Positions 1 through 5,561 of a DNA stretch of 11,092 nt are shown here, piece by piece. The stretch is from NCBI GenBank assembly GCA_963205035.1, contig CAUJII010000129.1:1-11092 (forward strand). The letters run 5' to 3'. Every line of letters begins with the position of its first letter. Position 1 is the first letter of the stretch. Both the position numbers and the translations under genes were made by a program. The notes under the pieces are model-generated. The model did no database searches. It was given only the letters and a program-made list of their open reading frames with translations, and had not been told where the DNA came from. This stretch comes from Spirochaetota bacterium (GTDB taxonomy: Bacteria > Spirochaetota > Leptospiria > Turneriellales > Turneriellaceae).

Positions 1-956
1 TAACGTCTGTGGATGTTAAATTCGTTTTCTTGGATACGGTTCTGAAAGAAATCGGCTATCTGCTTCAAAATTGCTTCGTCTTTTTTTTCAGTTGCCTCTA
101 AAGCAAAACCCGCGTTAGGCGACCAATCCCATTGAAGGCGATGCGTGCCGCTTAGTAACGAACCGCCAATTTTCTCGGGCTGTGGAAGGTTCTCGCTAAA
201 CTCGGTGAAAGCAAACTCTTGTTTCAAGTATGGTTTGAATGTCTCAAAAATACCAAAATCTGCCCAGCGTATTTTCCACTGGCAGAGGCCGCCAGAATCA
301 GTCCATTCACCGTGGAACGTATCGGGGCTTTCCAGAATCTTTATCTCTTCTTTAATAAAGCGGCGTGCGTTTTTTTCATATTTCTCGCGCAAACTCTGTG
401 TCAGATAAATTTTGTCACGCCCCAGAAAGAGGCGGAGCACATCGAGGCGTTCTTTGCGGTATTTGTCTTCAGTTAGGTGCGCAAATTCATGGCGGATTCC
501 GTTCATGTACTCAGCGTAGCGCTTAGAGCTTTGGCCCAAGAACGAAAGGTTCGCATCGAGAAAAAATTTCATATCGGTTGCGCCATCGCTCGTCTCAAGC
601 GACTTGGTCGCCATGATGAGTTGCGCAACACGCTCTTTTTTCGCTAAGCGCACCGCCAACGAGTCGGCGTCGAAGAACCAACGCTTGACGCACCGTTCTT
701 TGTTGTCGTCTCTACGTGCGTCGTAGACGATGTTGTGCCAGAGAGCGGCGCACACCGCTGTGGTGAAATTGGGGAGCTTGTTGCGATAATCGCACAGCAC
801 CTTGGTGACTTCGACAACATGCCTCAATGTGTGGTGGTACCTGCCTTGCGAACCGTATTCCCCGATAAGACGCAAAAGTACATCTTTGCCGCCTTCTCTC
901 ACAAAGAGAGTTTCTTCCCATGCGTCGAGAGCAATACGTGAAAAGCTTAAGTTCAC
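1..956 (-). CDS. HD-superfamily phosphohydrolase homologue (COG4339 type), metal site apparently degenerate, 3' end off window
   Basis: An open frame of 318 codons begins with GTG at 956 and runs past base 1. Bases 2-1 read TA, so a stop could fall just outside. Residues 1-210 match the COG4339 family of predicted metal-dependent HD phosphohydrolases, sometimes mislabelled as an NMDA-receptor subunit: RYHHTLRH at 39-46, a WHNIVYDARRDDNKER block at 73-88, LIMATKS at 113-119, FLDANLSFLG at 132-141 and the IRHEFAHL...YRKERLDVL helix. In the family the block reads HD and the later motif DxDL. Here they are HN (N75) and DAN (N136), so two expected metal ligands are changed and catalysis is doubtful. 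About 105 residues after position 213 lie beyond the usual family end. The gene follows the M20 peptidase by four bases, so it is probably co-transcribed. The Shine-Dalgarno is weak (GAAG in the preceding gene's end). Family assignment is firm, activity is not. Confidence 0.8.
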   Translation of the reverse strand, partial: MNLSFSRIALDAWEETLFVREGGKDVLLRLIGEYGSQGRYHHTLRHVVEVTKVLCDYRNKLPNFTTAVCAALWHNIVYDARRDDNKERCVKRWFFDADSLAVRLAKKERVAQLIMATKSLETSDGATDMKFFLDANLSFLGQSSKRYAEYMNGIRHEFAHLTEDKYRKERLDVLRLFLGRDKIYLTQSLREKYEKNARRFIKEEIKILESPDTFHGEWTDSGGLCQWKIRWADFGIFETFKPYLKQEFAFTEFSENLPQPEKIGGSLLSGTHRLQWDWSPNAGFALEATEKKDEAILKQIADFFQNRIQENEFNIHRR

Positions 957-960
957 GGCG

Positions 961-2445
961 TCACTTCATTGCTGTTTGGTCGATGAGGCGGTGGTAAAAA
1001 CGGATTGCTTCGACATAATCTTTGATGCGTAAGCGTTCGTTCGTGCCGTGAAAGAGTTTCAAGTCGTCGTTTGTCGCGCGTATCGGAGAAAACTTGAAGA
1101 TGTTATCGCAAATCGGTTCAAAGTGGACCGAGTCGGTCGCGGCCACCATGAGTCCGGGGGCGACAATCGCATCGGGAAAAACTTCACGGACTGTCTTGTT
1201 AATCGCGGCGTATTGAGGGCCATCGATGGGCGCAACCTTCGAGGCTTCTTTAGAGCCCGGCAACATTTTGATCTCAAAATCTTTCGCGTCGACAACCTTC
1301 CCGACGCTCTTTCGCACATGCTCCATGACGCTCTCACGCGTATCGCCCGGCAGGAGTCTGAAATTGATTGTCGCCTTCGCCCTGCCCGGAAGGACGTTTT
1401 CTTTGTTACCGGCTTGCGTAATTGTTAGTGCGGTCGTCGTGCGCAAGACCGCGTTGGAACTCCCTTTGGATTCTAACTGCTTAAGCACCAAAGGCCCAAA
1501 GAGCCAAAGATTGGAAAGCGCAACGCGAGACATCCCAGACATCTCGGGAGCCAAAGCATCGAACATGCCGCGTGCAACGCCACGAATCGAAGCGGGCATT
1601 TGCTCGTTTTCGAGAGCGAGGAGTGCTTGGCTCAAGAGTGCAATGGCGCTGGTTCCCTTTTTGGGAGGCATCGACGAATGGCCCGGCGTCGCTGAAATGG
1701 TAAGCTCGACAGACATGTAGCCTTTCTCGGCAATCGCGATGAGTGCGGCCGGTGGCTTGAGCCCTGCGAGTGCACCCGAGAGAATAAAAAGACCTTCGTC
1801 GAGAACAAAGTCGAGCACGACGCCACGGCTCTTTAAGAGAGCCGCAATTTTTGCAGCACCCCGCAAGCCGCTCACTTCTTCGTCTGCGCCATACGCTAAG
1901 TAAACAGTGCGTCGCGGTTTGAACCCCGACTTCACGAGCATCTCGACCGCCTCGAGCTGTGCAATGAGGTTGCCTTTGTCGTCCCACGAACCGCGTCCCC
2001 ACAGCGCACCATCTTTGACAGTCCCCGAAAAAGGAGACATTTTCCAATCGCCTTCTGTGCCTGGGGCAATCGGCACCACGTCTTGGTGCGCCATGAGCAA
2101 GATGGGCTTTGCCGCCGCATCGCTCCCCTGCCAAGTATAAAGAAGGCTCAAGCCATTAACGACTTCGCGTTTGAGAGTCGTGTGCACGAGTGGAAACTGC
2201 CGCTCGATGAGAGCGTGCAGAGCCAAAAAACTCTGCCGGTTGAGCGTGGCGTCGGTTGCCGATGAAACCGTGTTCAGCCTTACCGCTTGCGACAAATGCT
2301 CGACGGCGGCCTTTTCATCGACTGATATGGGATTTATACCGGTTACGGAAATTTGACGCGAACTCTTCGCACACGTCCCGATCGTTACGGCAATAATGAG
2401 AAAAAGCAGGAGCGCACCAACGCCCCAGAATATTTTTTTAAGCAT
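961..2445 (-). CDS. M20-family zinc metallopeptidase / aminoacylase-like hydrolase (PM20D1/CPS1 type), membrane-anchored
   Basis: This 494-residue protein has a hydrophobic N-terminal segment (about residues 5-24, ending in IGTC), which could be a signal anchor or a loose spirochaete-style lipobox with C25 as the lipid site. The body is a complete M20 di-zinc hydrolase: MAHQDVVP (H120), GRGSWDDKG (D155), DEE (E189/E190, the first the general base), VLDEG (D216) and the C-terminal LFHGTNERL (H466). The ATPGHSSMP insert at 253-260 belongs to the lid/dimerisation domain. This layout matches Gly-X carboxypeptidase and PM20D1 proteins, which cleave or form amide bonds of N-acyl amino acids or dipeptides. 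The real substrate cannot be read from sequence. The start is supported by TAGGT about six bases upstream of ATG. The downstream HD-like gene begins four bases after its stop. It probably acts outside the cytoplasmic membrane, by inference from the anchor. Confidence 0.9.
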   Translation of the reverse strand: MLKKIFWGVGALLLFLIIAVTIGTCAKSSRQISVTGINPISVDEKAAVEHLSQAVRLNTVSSATDATLNRQSFLALHALIERQFPLVHTTLKREVVNGLSLLYTWQGSDAAAKPILLMAHQDVVPIAPGTEGDWKMSPFSGTVKDGALWGRGSWDDKGNLIAQLEAVEMLVKSGFKPRRTVYLAYGADEEVSGLRGAAKIAALLKSRGVVLDFVLDEGLFILSGALAGLKPPAALIAIAEKGYMSVELTISATPGHSSMPPKKGTSAIALLSQALLALENEQMPASIRGVARGMFDALAPEMSGMSRVALSNLWLFGPLVLKQLESKGSSNAVLRTTTALTITQAGNKENVLPGRAKATINFRLLPGDTRESVMEHVRKSVGKVVDAKDFEIKMLPGSKEASKVAPIDGPQYAAINKTVREVFPDAIVAPGLMVAATDSVHFEPICDNIFKFSPIRATNDDLKLFHGTNERLRIKDYVEAIRFYHRLIDQTAMK

Positions 2446-2543
2446 ACTTTACCTACGCAAAAACAGAATTATGCGTAACTTAGACGACAGGGATGCGAGC
2501 GTCAACAGAAAAGAGAGGTTCTGTGCTGAAGCGGGGTGTGCAG

Positions 2544-2562
2544 CGAGTTCTAAGCCTAAACT
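2544..2562. repeat. 19-bp direct repeat, copy 1 (downstream of rpmB)
   Basis: The sequence cgagttctaagcctaaact occurs here and again, identically and in the same orientation, at 2867-2885. Its GAGTT and AACTC ends can pair as a weak 5-bp stem around a nine-base loop. This copy lies four bases beyond the rpmB stop. Confidence 0.8.
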
Positions 2563-2566
2563 CCGC

Positions 2567-2785
2567 CTATTTCAAGTCTTTCATCATCGCCGCAAGCCCC
2601 TTCTTTTGAAGAGTGCGCAATGCGCGAGTCGAAAGATTGAGCGTGATGAAACGCCCTTCTTCGGGAAGAAAAATACGCTTTTTCTGGACGTTTGCCTTGA
2701 ATGTCCGGCGTGTCTTGCGGTGTGAATGGCTCACGTTGTTTCCGAAGCGTGTACCCTTGCCTGTGAGTTGACATTTTCTTGGCAT
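2567..2785 (-). CDS. rpmB: 50S ribosomal protein L28
   Basis: This 72-residue basic protein has the L28 signature: CQLTGKGTRFGNNVSHSHRK at residues 5-24, then TRRTFKANVQKKR and STRALRTLQKKGL near the C-terminus. L28 is a small large-subunit rRNA-binding protein. Only one cysteine (C5) is present, so this is not the zinc-binding CxxC form. A strong Shine-Dalgarno (AGGAGAA, five to six bases before ATG) supports the start. It stands alone rather than beside rpmG. A GATAAT at 2859-2854 on the minus strand could be its -10, but I see no convincing -35. It is bracketed by two copies of a 19-bp direct repeat and marks the left border of the accessory island. Confidence 0.95.
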   Translation of the reverse strand: MPRKCQLTGKGTRFGNNVSHSHRKTRRTFKANVQKKRIFLPEEGRFITLNLSTRALRTLQKKGLAAMMKDLK

Positions 2786-2866
2786 CGTATTTCTCCTAAT
2801 CGAAGTGCCATTTTGGGTGTCGGAGATACTGGGTAAAGTTTTTTAGAGTATCCATTATCGAGTTAT

Positions 2867-2885
2867 CGAGTTCTAAGCCTAAACT
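2867..2885. repeat. 19-bp direct repeat, copy 2 (end of the PemK-like toxin gene)
   Basis: Exact second copy of cgagttctaagcctaaact. It overlaps the last two bases of the toxin's TAG stop. Just beyond it the plus strand shows a short tandem, atcgagtt twice in a row at about 2857-2872, partly inside the repeat. Confidence 0.8.
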
Positions 2886-3237
2886 ACGTACCAAAAAGTT
2901 TGGAAAGATTTTTCTTCAAAGCAGTTTTGTCTTTTTCAGTAAGCGCGCCAATTTTTGCCAGAACTAACGAAATATCGAGAGTAAAAATTTTGAGTCGAAT
3001 GAGCGAATCTTGCGAAAGCCCCGCCGCCTTTAGCCCGGTTAGCGGTGCATCGAGAGGCCAAGGTTTGTGCTTGCTGCTCGTCACCATACATAGCACGACC
3101 TTCGGCACACCGTCCGCAAAGGTAAATGCCGCCGCGTCAGACAAAACGACCGCAGGCCGCCTCTTGGTGAATGGGAGTTCGGTGAAGGGGAAAGGCACCT
3201 TCACGACGTCAAACTGCTTGAGGTGGAGATATCCCAC
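2884..3237 (-). CDS. PemK/MazF-family type II toxin (endoribonuclease family)
   Basis: This 117-residue protein matches the PemK/MazF fold family: an N-terminal KQFDVVKVPFPFTE strand pair (residues 7-20), KRRPAVVLS at 25-33, and CMVTSSKHK at 50-58, where the family has its T/S-containing active-site strand. The C-terminal part ends in a short helix-rich tail. Family members are mostly mRNA-cleaving toxins neutralised by a partner encoded just upstream, and that arrangement is present here. The start is GTG at 3237, two bases after the antitoxin stop, and no clear Shine-Dalgarno is visible. Translation may be coupled to the antitoxin. Length is normal for the family and no damage is seen. Toxicity and RNA target are unknown. 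Confidence 0.85.
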   Translation of the reverse strand: MGYLHLKQFDVVKVPFPFTELPFTKRRPAVVLSDAAAFTFADGVPKVVLCMVTSSKHKPWPLDAPLTGLKAAGLSQDSLIRLKIFTLDISLVLAKIGALTEKDKTALKKNLSKLFGT

Positions 3238-3239
3238 TT

Positions 3240-3458
3240 TTACAAATCTTTATACGCTTCGTCGTCTTCTGCCGACGACCACTCTTCAAGCGTTGTTTCG
3301 AGCGAGCGCAGGTAGGGAATGTCAAAGCCCGTCGCCTTGTGGATATAGACGCGGTCGTTCTCAAGCGAGAACACAATTTTATCGCCCGCCTTAACGCCGA
3401 GGCGCTCGCGTACGGGTTTGGGTAAAGTCGCCTGGTGTTTACTGGTAAGGGCAACCAT
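3240..3458 (-). CDS. AbrB/MazE-family antitoxin (DNA-binding swapped-hairpin domain)
   Basis: This 72-residue protein has an N-terminal AbrB-like domain (residues 2-40): the LTSKHQATLPKPVRERLGVK stretch followed by AGDKIVF is the classic AbrB/SpoVT signature. The acidic C-terminal tail (about 50-72, with EEW, EDDE) resembles the segment that wraps around and blocks MazF-type toxins. The gene lies two bases upstream of the toxin. I chose ATG at 3458. An upstream in-frame ATG at 3479 falls inside the promoter spacer and would be untranscribed, and still longer readings translate the hairpin repeat. The probable transcription start lies only a few bases before ATG, so the message would be nearly leaderless. 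Such antitoxins usually repress their own promoter. Confidence 0.85.
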   Translation of the reverse strand: MVALTSKHQATLPKPVRERLGVKAGDKIVFSLENDRVYIHKATGFDIPYLRSLETTLEEWSSAEDDEAYKDL

Positions 3459-3469
3459 AGTGTAATACC

Positions 3470-3498
3470 AGTATACCATCCTACGCTTAGGTTGTCCA
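3470..3498 (-). promoter_or_regulatory. Sigma-70-like promoter with possible operator for the antitoxin-toxin pair
   Basis: On the minus strand TGGACA (3498-3493) is followed after exactly 17 bases by TATACT (3475-3470). Transcription would begin about seven bases downstream, leaving almost no leader before ATG at 3458. The -10 region carries two spaced half-sites, TGGTATAC and TGGTATTAC, which could serve as an antitoxin operator. The promoter boxes are read directly. The operator role is inference. Confidence 0.6.
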
Positions 3499-3559
3499 GA
3501 AAAAATGGTTTTTTGCGGGGTTGCCTCCGAAGTGGAGAGCCTGCGGCTCGCGATACATT

Positions 3560-3622
3560 CCCGGTCGCCGAGTAGCCCGCAAGGACGCCACCGTAGAGAC
3601 GCAGCATGCTGCGTCTCTACGG
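3560..3622. repeat. Hairpin repeat element, copy 1 (63 nt)
   Basis: A directional part (cccggtcgccgagtagcccg onward) is followed by a perfect 32-nt palindrome at 3591-3622 with 16-base arms starting ccgtagagacgcagca and no loop. A related 62-nt unit in the same orientation lies at 4271-4332. It resembles REP/MITE-type small dispersed repeats; CGTAGAGACGC-type palindromes are common in several bacterial groups. No T-tract follows, so a simple intrinsic terminator is unlikely. Because the palindrome reads alike on both strands, it makes the same false peptide (ETQHAASLR) in longer frames on each strand. Confidence 0.85.
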
Positions 3623-3682
3623 TCTTCTCGTTCATTCGGTATGAATTGCCGTGGTGAGGTTCTTTCAGAACAGGAAAAATTA

Positions 3683-4195
3683 ATGCCTAAGAATCAGGAA
3701 GCCGTCCCGGCCCTTGCAATTGAAAGTCGTATTTACAGACTTCGGAAGCTTAATGTCATGCTGGATAAGGATTTGGCAATGCTCTATCAAGTTGAGACCA
3801 AAGCCTTGAACCGTGCTGTGCAGCGCAATTTGAGCCGTTTTCCTGAAGATTTCATGTTTCAGCTGACTAGCGATGAATTTGAGTCTTTGAGGTACCATTT
3901 TGGCACCTCAAAAGGCGGCCGTGGCGGCACCAGGTATTTACCGTACGCATTCACAGAGCAAGGCATTGCGATGCTTTCATCTGTGTTGAATAGCGAGCGT
4001 GCTATTCAGGTTAATATTCAGATTATTCGCACGTTTATCAAACTGCGGCATCTGCTACGCGATCACAAGGATTTATGGCAAAAGGTCGAAGAAATGGAAA
4101 GGAAATACGATAAACAGTTCAAAGTCGTGTTCGATGCCATTAAGAATATTCTGGAACCACCCGGTAGTGAACACAAGAAGAAAATCGGATTTTGA
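3683..4195 (+). CDS. ORF6N-domain DNA-binding protein
   Basis: This 170-residue protein carries an ORF6N domain at about residues 10-95: ESRIYRLRKLNVMLDKDLAM, LYQVETKALNRAVQRN, RFPEDFMFQLT, then TRYLPYAFTEQGIAMLSSVL. It is followed by a helical segment (LRHLLRDHKDLWQKVEEMER) and the VVFDAIKNIL...KKKIGF tail usual for these proteins. ORF6N domains occur in phage antirepressor-like proteins and in many chromosomal orphan genes near toxin-antitoxin and mobile loci. The exact role is unknown. I chose ATG at 3683, with CAGGA six to seven bases upstream; an ATG at 3521 in the same frame would translate the hairpin repeat. The gene is complete and bracketed by the two hairpin elements, so it may have moved as a cassette or been captured between them. 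Confidence 0.85.
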   Translation: MPKNQEAVPALAIESRIYRLRKLNVMLDKDLAMLYQVETKALNRAVQRNLSRFPEDFMFQLTSDEFESLRYHFGTSKGGRGGTRYLPYAFTEQGIAMLSSVLNSERAIQVNIQIIRTFIKLRHLLRDHKDLWQKVEEMERKYDKQFKVVFDAIKNILEPPGSEHKKKIGF

Positions 4196-4270
4196 GTTCT
4201 TGCGGCCACATGGATGTGGGCGATTTACAAGTACCGTTAATGGCATCTAACGTTAGGTTTGACGCAAAGC

Positions 4271-4332
4271 CCCGGTGGCCGAGTAGCCCGCACGGGACCC
4301 CCGTAGAGACGCAGCACGCTGCTTCTCTACGG
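4271..4332. repeat. Hairpin repeat element, copy 2 (62 nt)
   Basis: Same orientation and layout as the element at 3560-3622: cccggtggccgagtagcccg, a short variable stretch with a one-base length difference, then an imperfect palindrome at 4301-4332. Two bases of the right arm break the pairing (c for t, t for g), so this copy looks older or less constrained. It lies between the convergent ORF6N and hicBA genes. No other signal was recognised in the 4196-4368 gap. Confidence 0.8.
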
Positions 4333-4368
4333 GAAAATTAGACCACGGTGTGCCGACGGGTTGAGGGG

Positions 4369-4589
4369 TTATTTCAATTTCAAAAAATCTTTAACATCAA
4401 TTTCTGCTGCGCGTATTAAAGCACGTAATGTACCCACAGAAAGCTCTTTATGTTGAGGTACAGAAAGATTTGCTCTTGAGCTTGCTTTAGTCATGATAAC
4501 ATGGCTACCAACTTGGCCTCTAATACTCCAACCAGTTGTTCAAACATCTTTACTGCTTTTGCTCCAGAAATATTGCTCAATAGACCCAT
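4369..4589 (-). pseudogene. hicA: hicA-type mRNA interferase toxin, frameshifted
   Basis: Reading from ATG at 4589 gives MGLLSNISGAKAVKMFEQL, a typical HicA start, but this frame then meets TGA after 32 codons. The +1 frame from about 4534 continues as GWSIRGQVGSHVIMTKASSR, ANLSVPQHKELSVGTLRALI and ends in DFLKLK with TAA at 4371-4369. This restores the family layout with the GSH catalytic histidine, a double-stranded-RNA-binding-like fold, about 73 residues. The break fits loss of one G in a GGG run at the L-G-W codons (about 4531-4534). The start follows the hicB stop by three bases. The defect removes the histidine, so the toxin should be inactive unless the base is a sequencing error or is bypassed. 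Confidence 0.85.
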
Positions 4590-4592
4590 TTT

Positions 4593-4796
4593 TTACACAG
4601 TAACTAAAATTTTCTTTTGAGAAACTATACCAATAGTTTTTTGGTCTTCGGCCCAAAGCCATGCAGTAATTGCTTCTTTTATATTTCTAATAGCTTCTTC
4701 TTCAGTTTCTCCTTGTGAAACACAGCCAGGCAAAGCAGGTACCTCAATAACAAAAAAGCCATCGTCTGCTTTTTCTATAGTTGCATGAAACATCAT
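4593..4796 (-). CDS. hicB: HicB-family antitoxin
   Basis: This 67-residue protein has the HicB partial RNase H-like fold: FHATIEKADDGFFVIEVPAL followed by PGCVSQGETEEEAIRNIKEA. It lacks the extra C-terminal DNA-binding domain seen in longer HicB proteins, so it may need another factor for repression or be a short variant. ATG at 4796 or the next codon is likely; a TTG at 4802 is possible but less likely. No Shine-Dalgarno is visible. A TTGACA at 4834-4829 on the minus strand could be a -35, but a good -10 at normal spacing is missing. It precedes the broken hicA, in AT-rich DNA unlike the neighbouring core genes. Confidence 0.85.
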   Translation of the reverse strand: MMFHATIEKADDGFFVIEVPALPGCVSQGETEEEAIRNIKEAITAWLWAEDQKTIGIVSQKKILVTV

Positions 4797-4877
4797 ATGC
4801 AATAGGATGTTCTAATAAACTGTAATATGTCAAGTTATTTCTGTTCGCTGCGTGGCTCCGTCCCTCAGCCCGCTTGG

Positions 4878-5522
4878 TCATGGAATGCGCCGCTTTCCGA
4901 TAAGCCAGGCGACTTCAAAAGCGTCGGTGCCGCCCAAGCCGCGTGGGACTTTTACCCGCATGAGCTCTTCCACGTTGAACGACGCCGCGTAATGCCCCCT
5001 TATCTCTTCGGGAGAAATAGCAAAGGGCGGCCCCGCCATTTTGCTTTGGTCATACTCAAAGCAGAGCAAGAATTGCGACGCGCCTTCTGTAATGAGCGCC
5101 AAATGCGCAGCATATTTCTTGCGTGTCTCTTCTGGCAAAGCGACCATCGCCGCCCGGTCATAGACGGCATCGACTTTTCCTAATAGCGTTCGCGTCAGTT
5201 CAAAAAAATCGCCGACAAAGATGTCAATCCCCGGTGCGCTGAAGTGCTTGAATGCGCCGTCTGTTTTTATGGTAGGCACGACTTCGAGTTCGTCGAAAAG
5301 TTCGGTCACGGCGATTTCACTCAGTTCAACGCCTGCGACGCTATACCCCGAACGGAGAAACCAGCCGATGTCGAGAGTCTTGCCACAGAGAGGGAGAAAA
5401 ACGCGAGAGCCCGGTTCGATTTTCAGCGCGTCGAAGTAGCGCACCAGGAGTGGGTTTGGCTTCGCAGCGTGGAAGCCAATTTCTTTTGTCTGCCATTTGT
5501 CGAGCCAGAATTCTTTTTCCAT
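4878..5522 (-). CDS. tpm: Thiopurine S-methyltransferase family protein (TPMT)
   Basis: This 214-residue protein matches bacterial TPMT along its length: FWLDKWQ (5-11) and IGFH near the N-terminus, the SAM-binding motif VFLPLCGKTLDIGWF (41-55), GVELSEIAV (64-72), YDRAAMVALP (121-130) and GPPFAIS (164-170). Bacterial members transfer methyl groups from S-adenosylmethionine to thiols and to selenium, tellurium or similar compounds. The substrate here is unknown. It is cytosolic, with no signal peptide. ATG at 5522 gives the usual family N-terminus, although no Shine-Dalgarno is visible. The gene lies 39 bases after the 257-residue unknown protein on the same strand, so they may share a transcript. 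It forms the right border of the accessory island. Confidence 0.92.
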   Translation of the reverse strand: MEKEFWLDKWQTKEIGFHAAKPNPLLVRYFDALKIEPGSRVFLPLCGKTLDIGWFLRSGYSVAGVELSEIAVTELFDELEVVPTIKTDGAFKHFSAPGIDIFVGDFFELTRTLLGKVDAVYDRAAMVALPEETRKKYAAHLALITEGASQFLLCFEYDQSKMAGPPFAISPEEIRGHYAASFNVEELMRVKVPRGLGGTDAFEVAWLIGKRRIP

Positions 5523-5561
5523 GGACGCATTTTGGAAATGGGCTTCGTATTGTCGAGGAGT

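Noticed and set aside
145..476. Plus-strand open frames of 85-87 codons
   Set aside because: They are antisense to the continuous HD-family gene and have no recognisable protein features.
1481..2134. Long alternative minus-strand frame (217 codons) and plus-strand frames inside the M20 gene
   Set aside because: They are shadows of a complete M20 protein that has every catalytic motif, and their own compositions are not protein-like.
3591..3622. Perfect palindrome as CRISPR repeat or intrinsic terminator
   Set aside because: Only two units exist, about 700 bases apart with a gene between them and no spacers. No T-run follows the stem.
3459..3635. N-terminal extension of the AbrB-type antitoxin
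   Set aside because: It would be read through the promoter and the hairpin repeat. AbrB-type proteins begin right at the VALTSK-like strand.
3521..3682. Upstream extension of the ORF6N protein to an ATG at 3521
   Set aside because: The extra residues translate the hairpin repeat and look like no ORF6N N-terminus. ATG at 3683 has a proper ribosome-binding site.
4827..5183. Plus-strand frame of 118 codons
   Set aside because: Antisense to tpm, whose motifs are all present. It only looks open because of the codon bias of the true gene.
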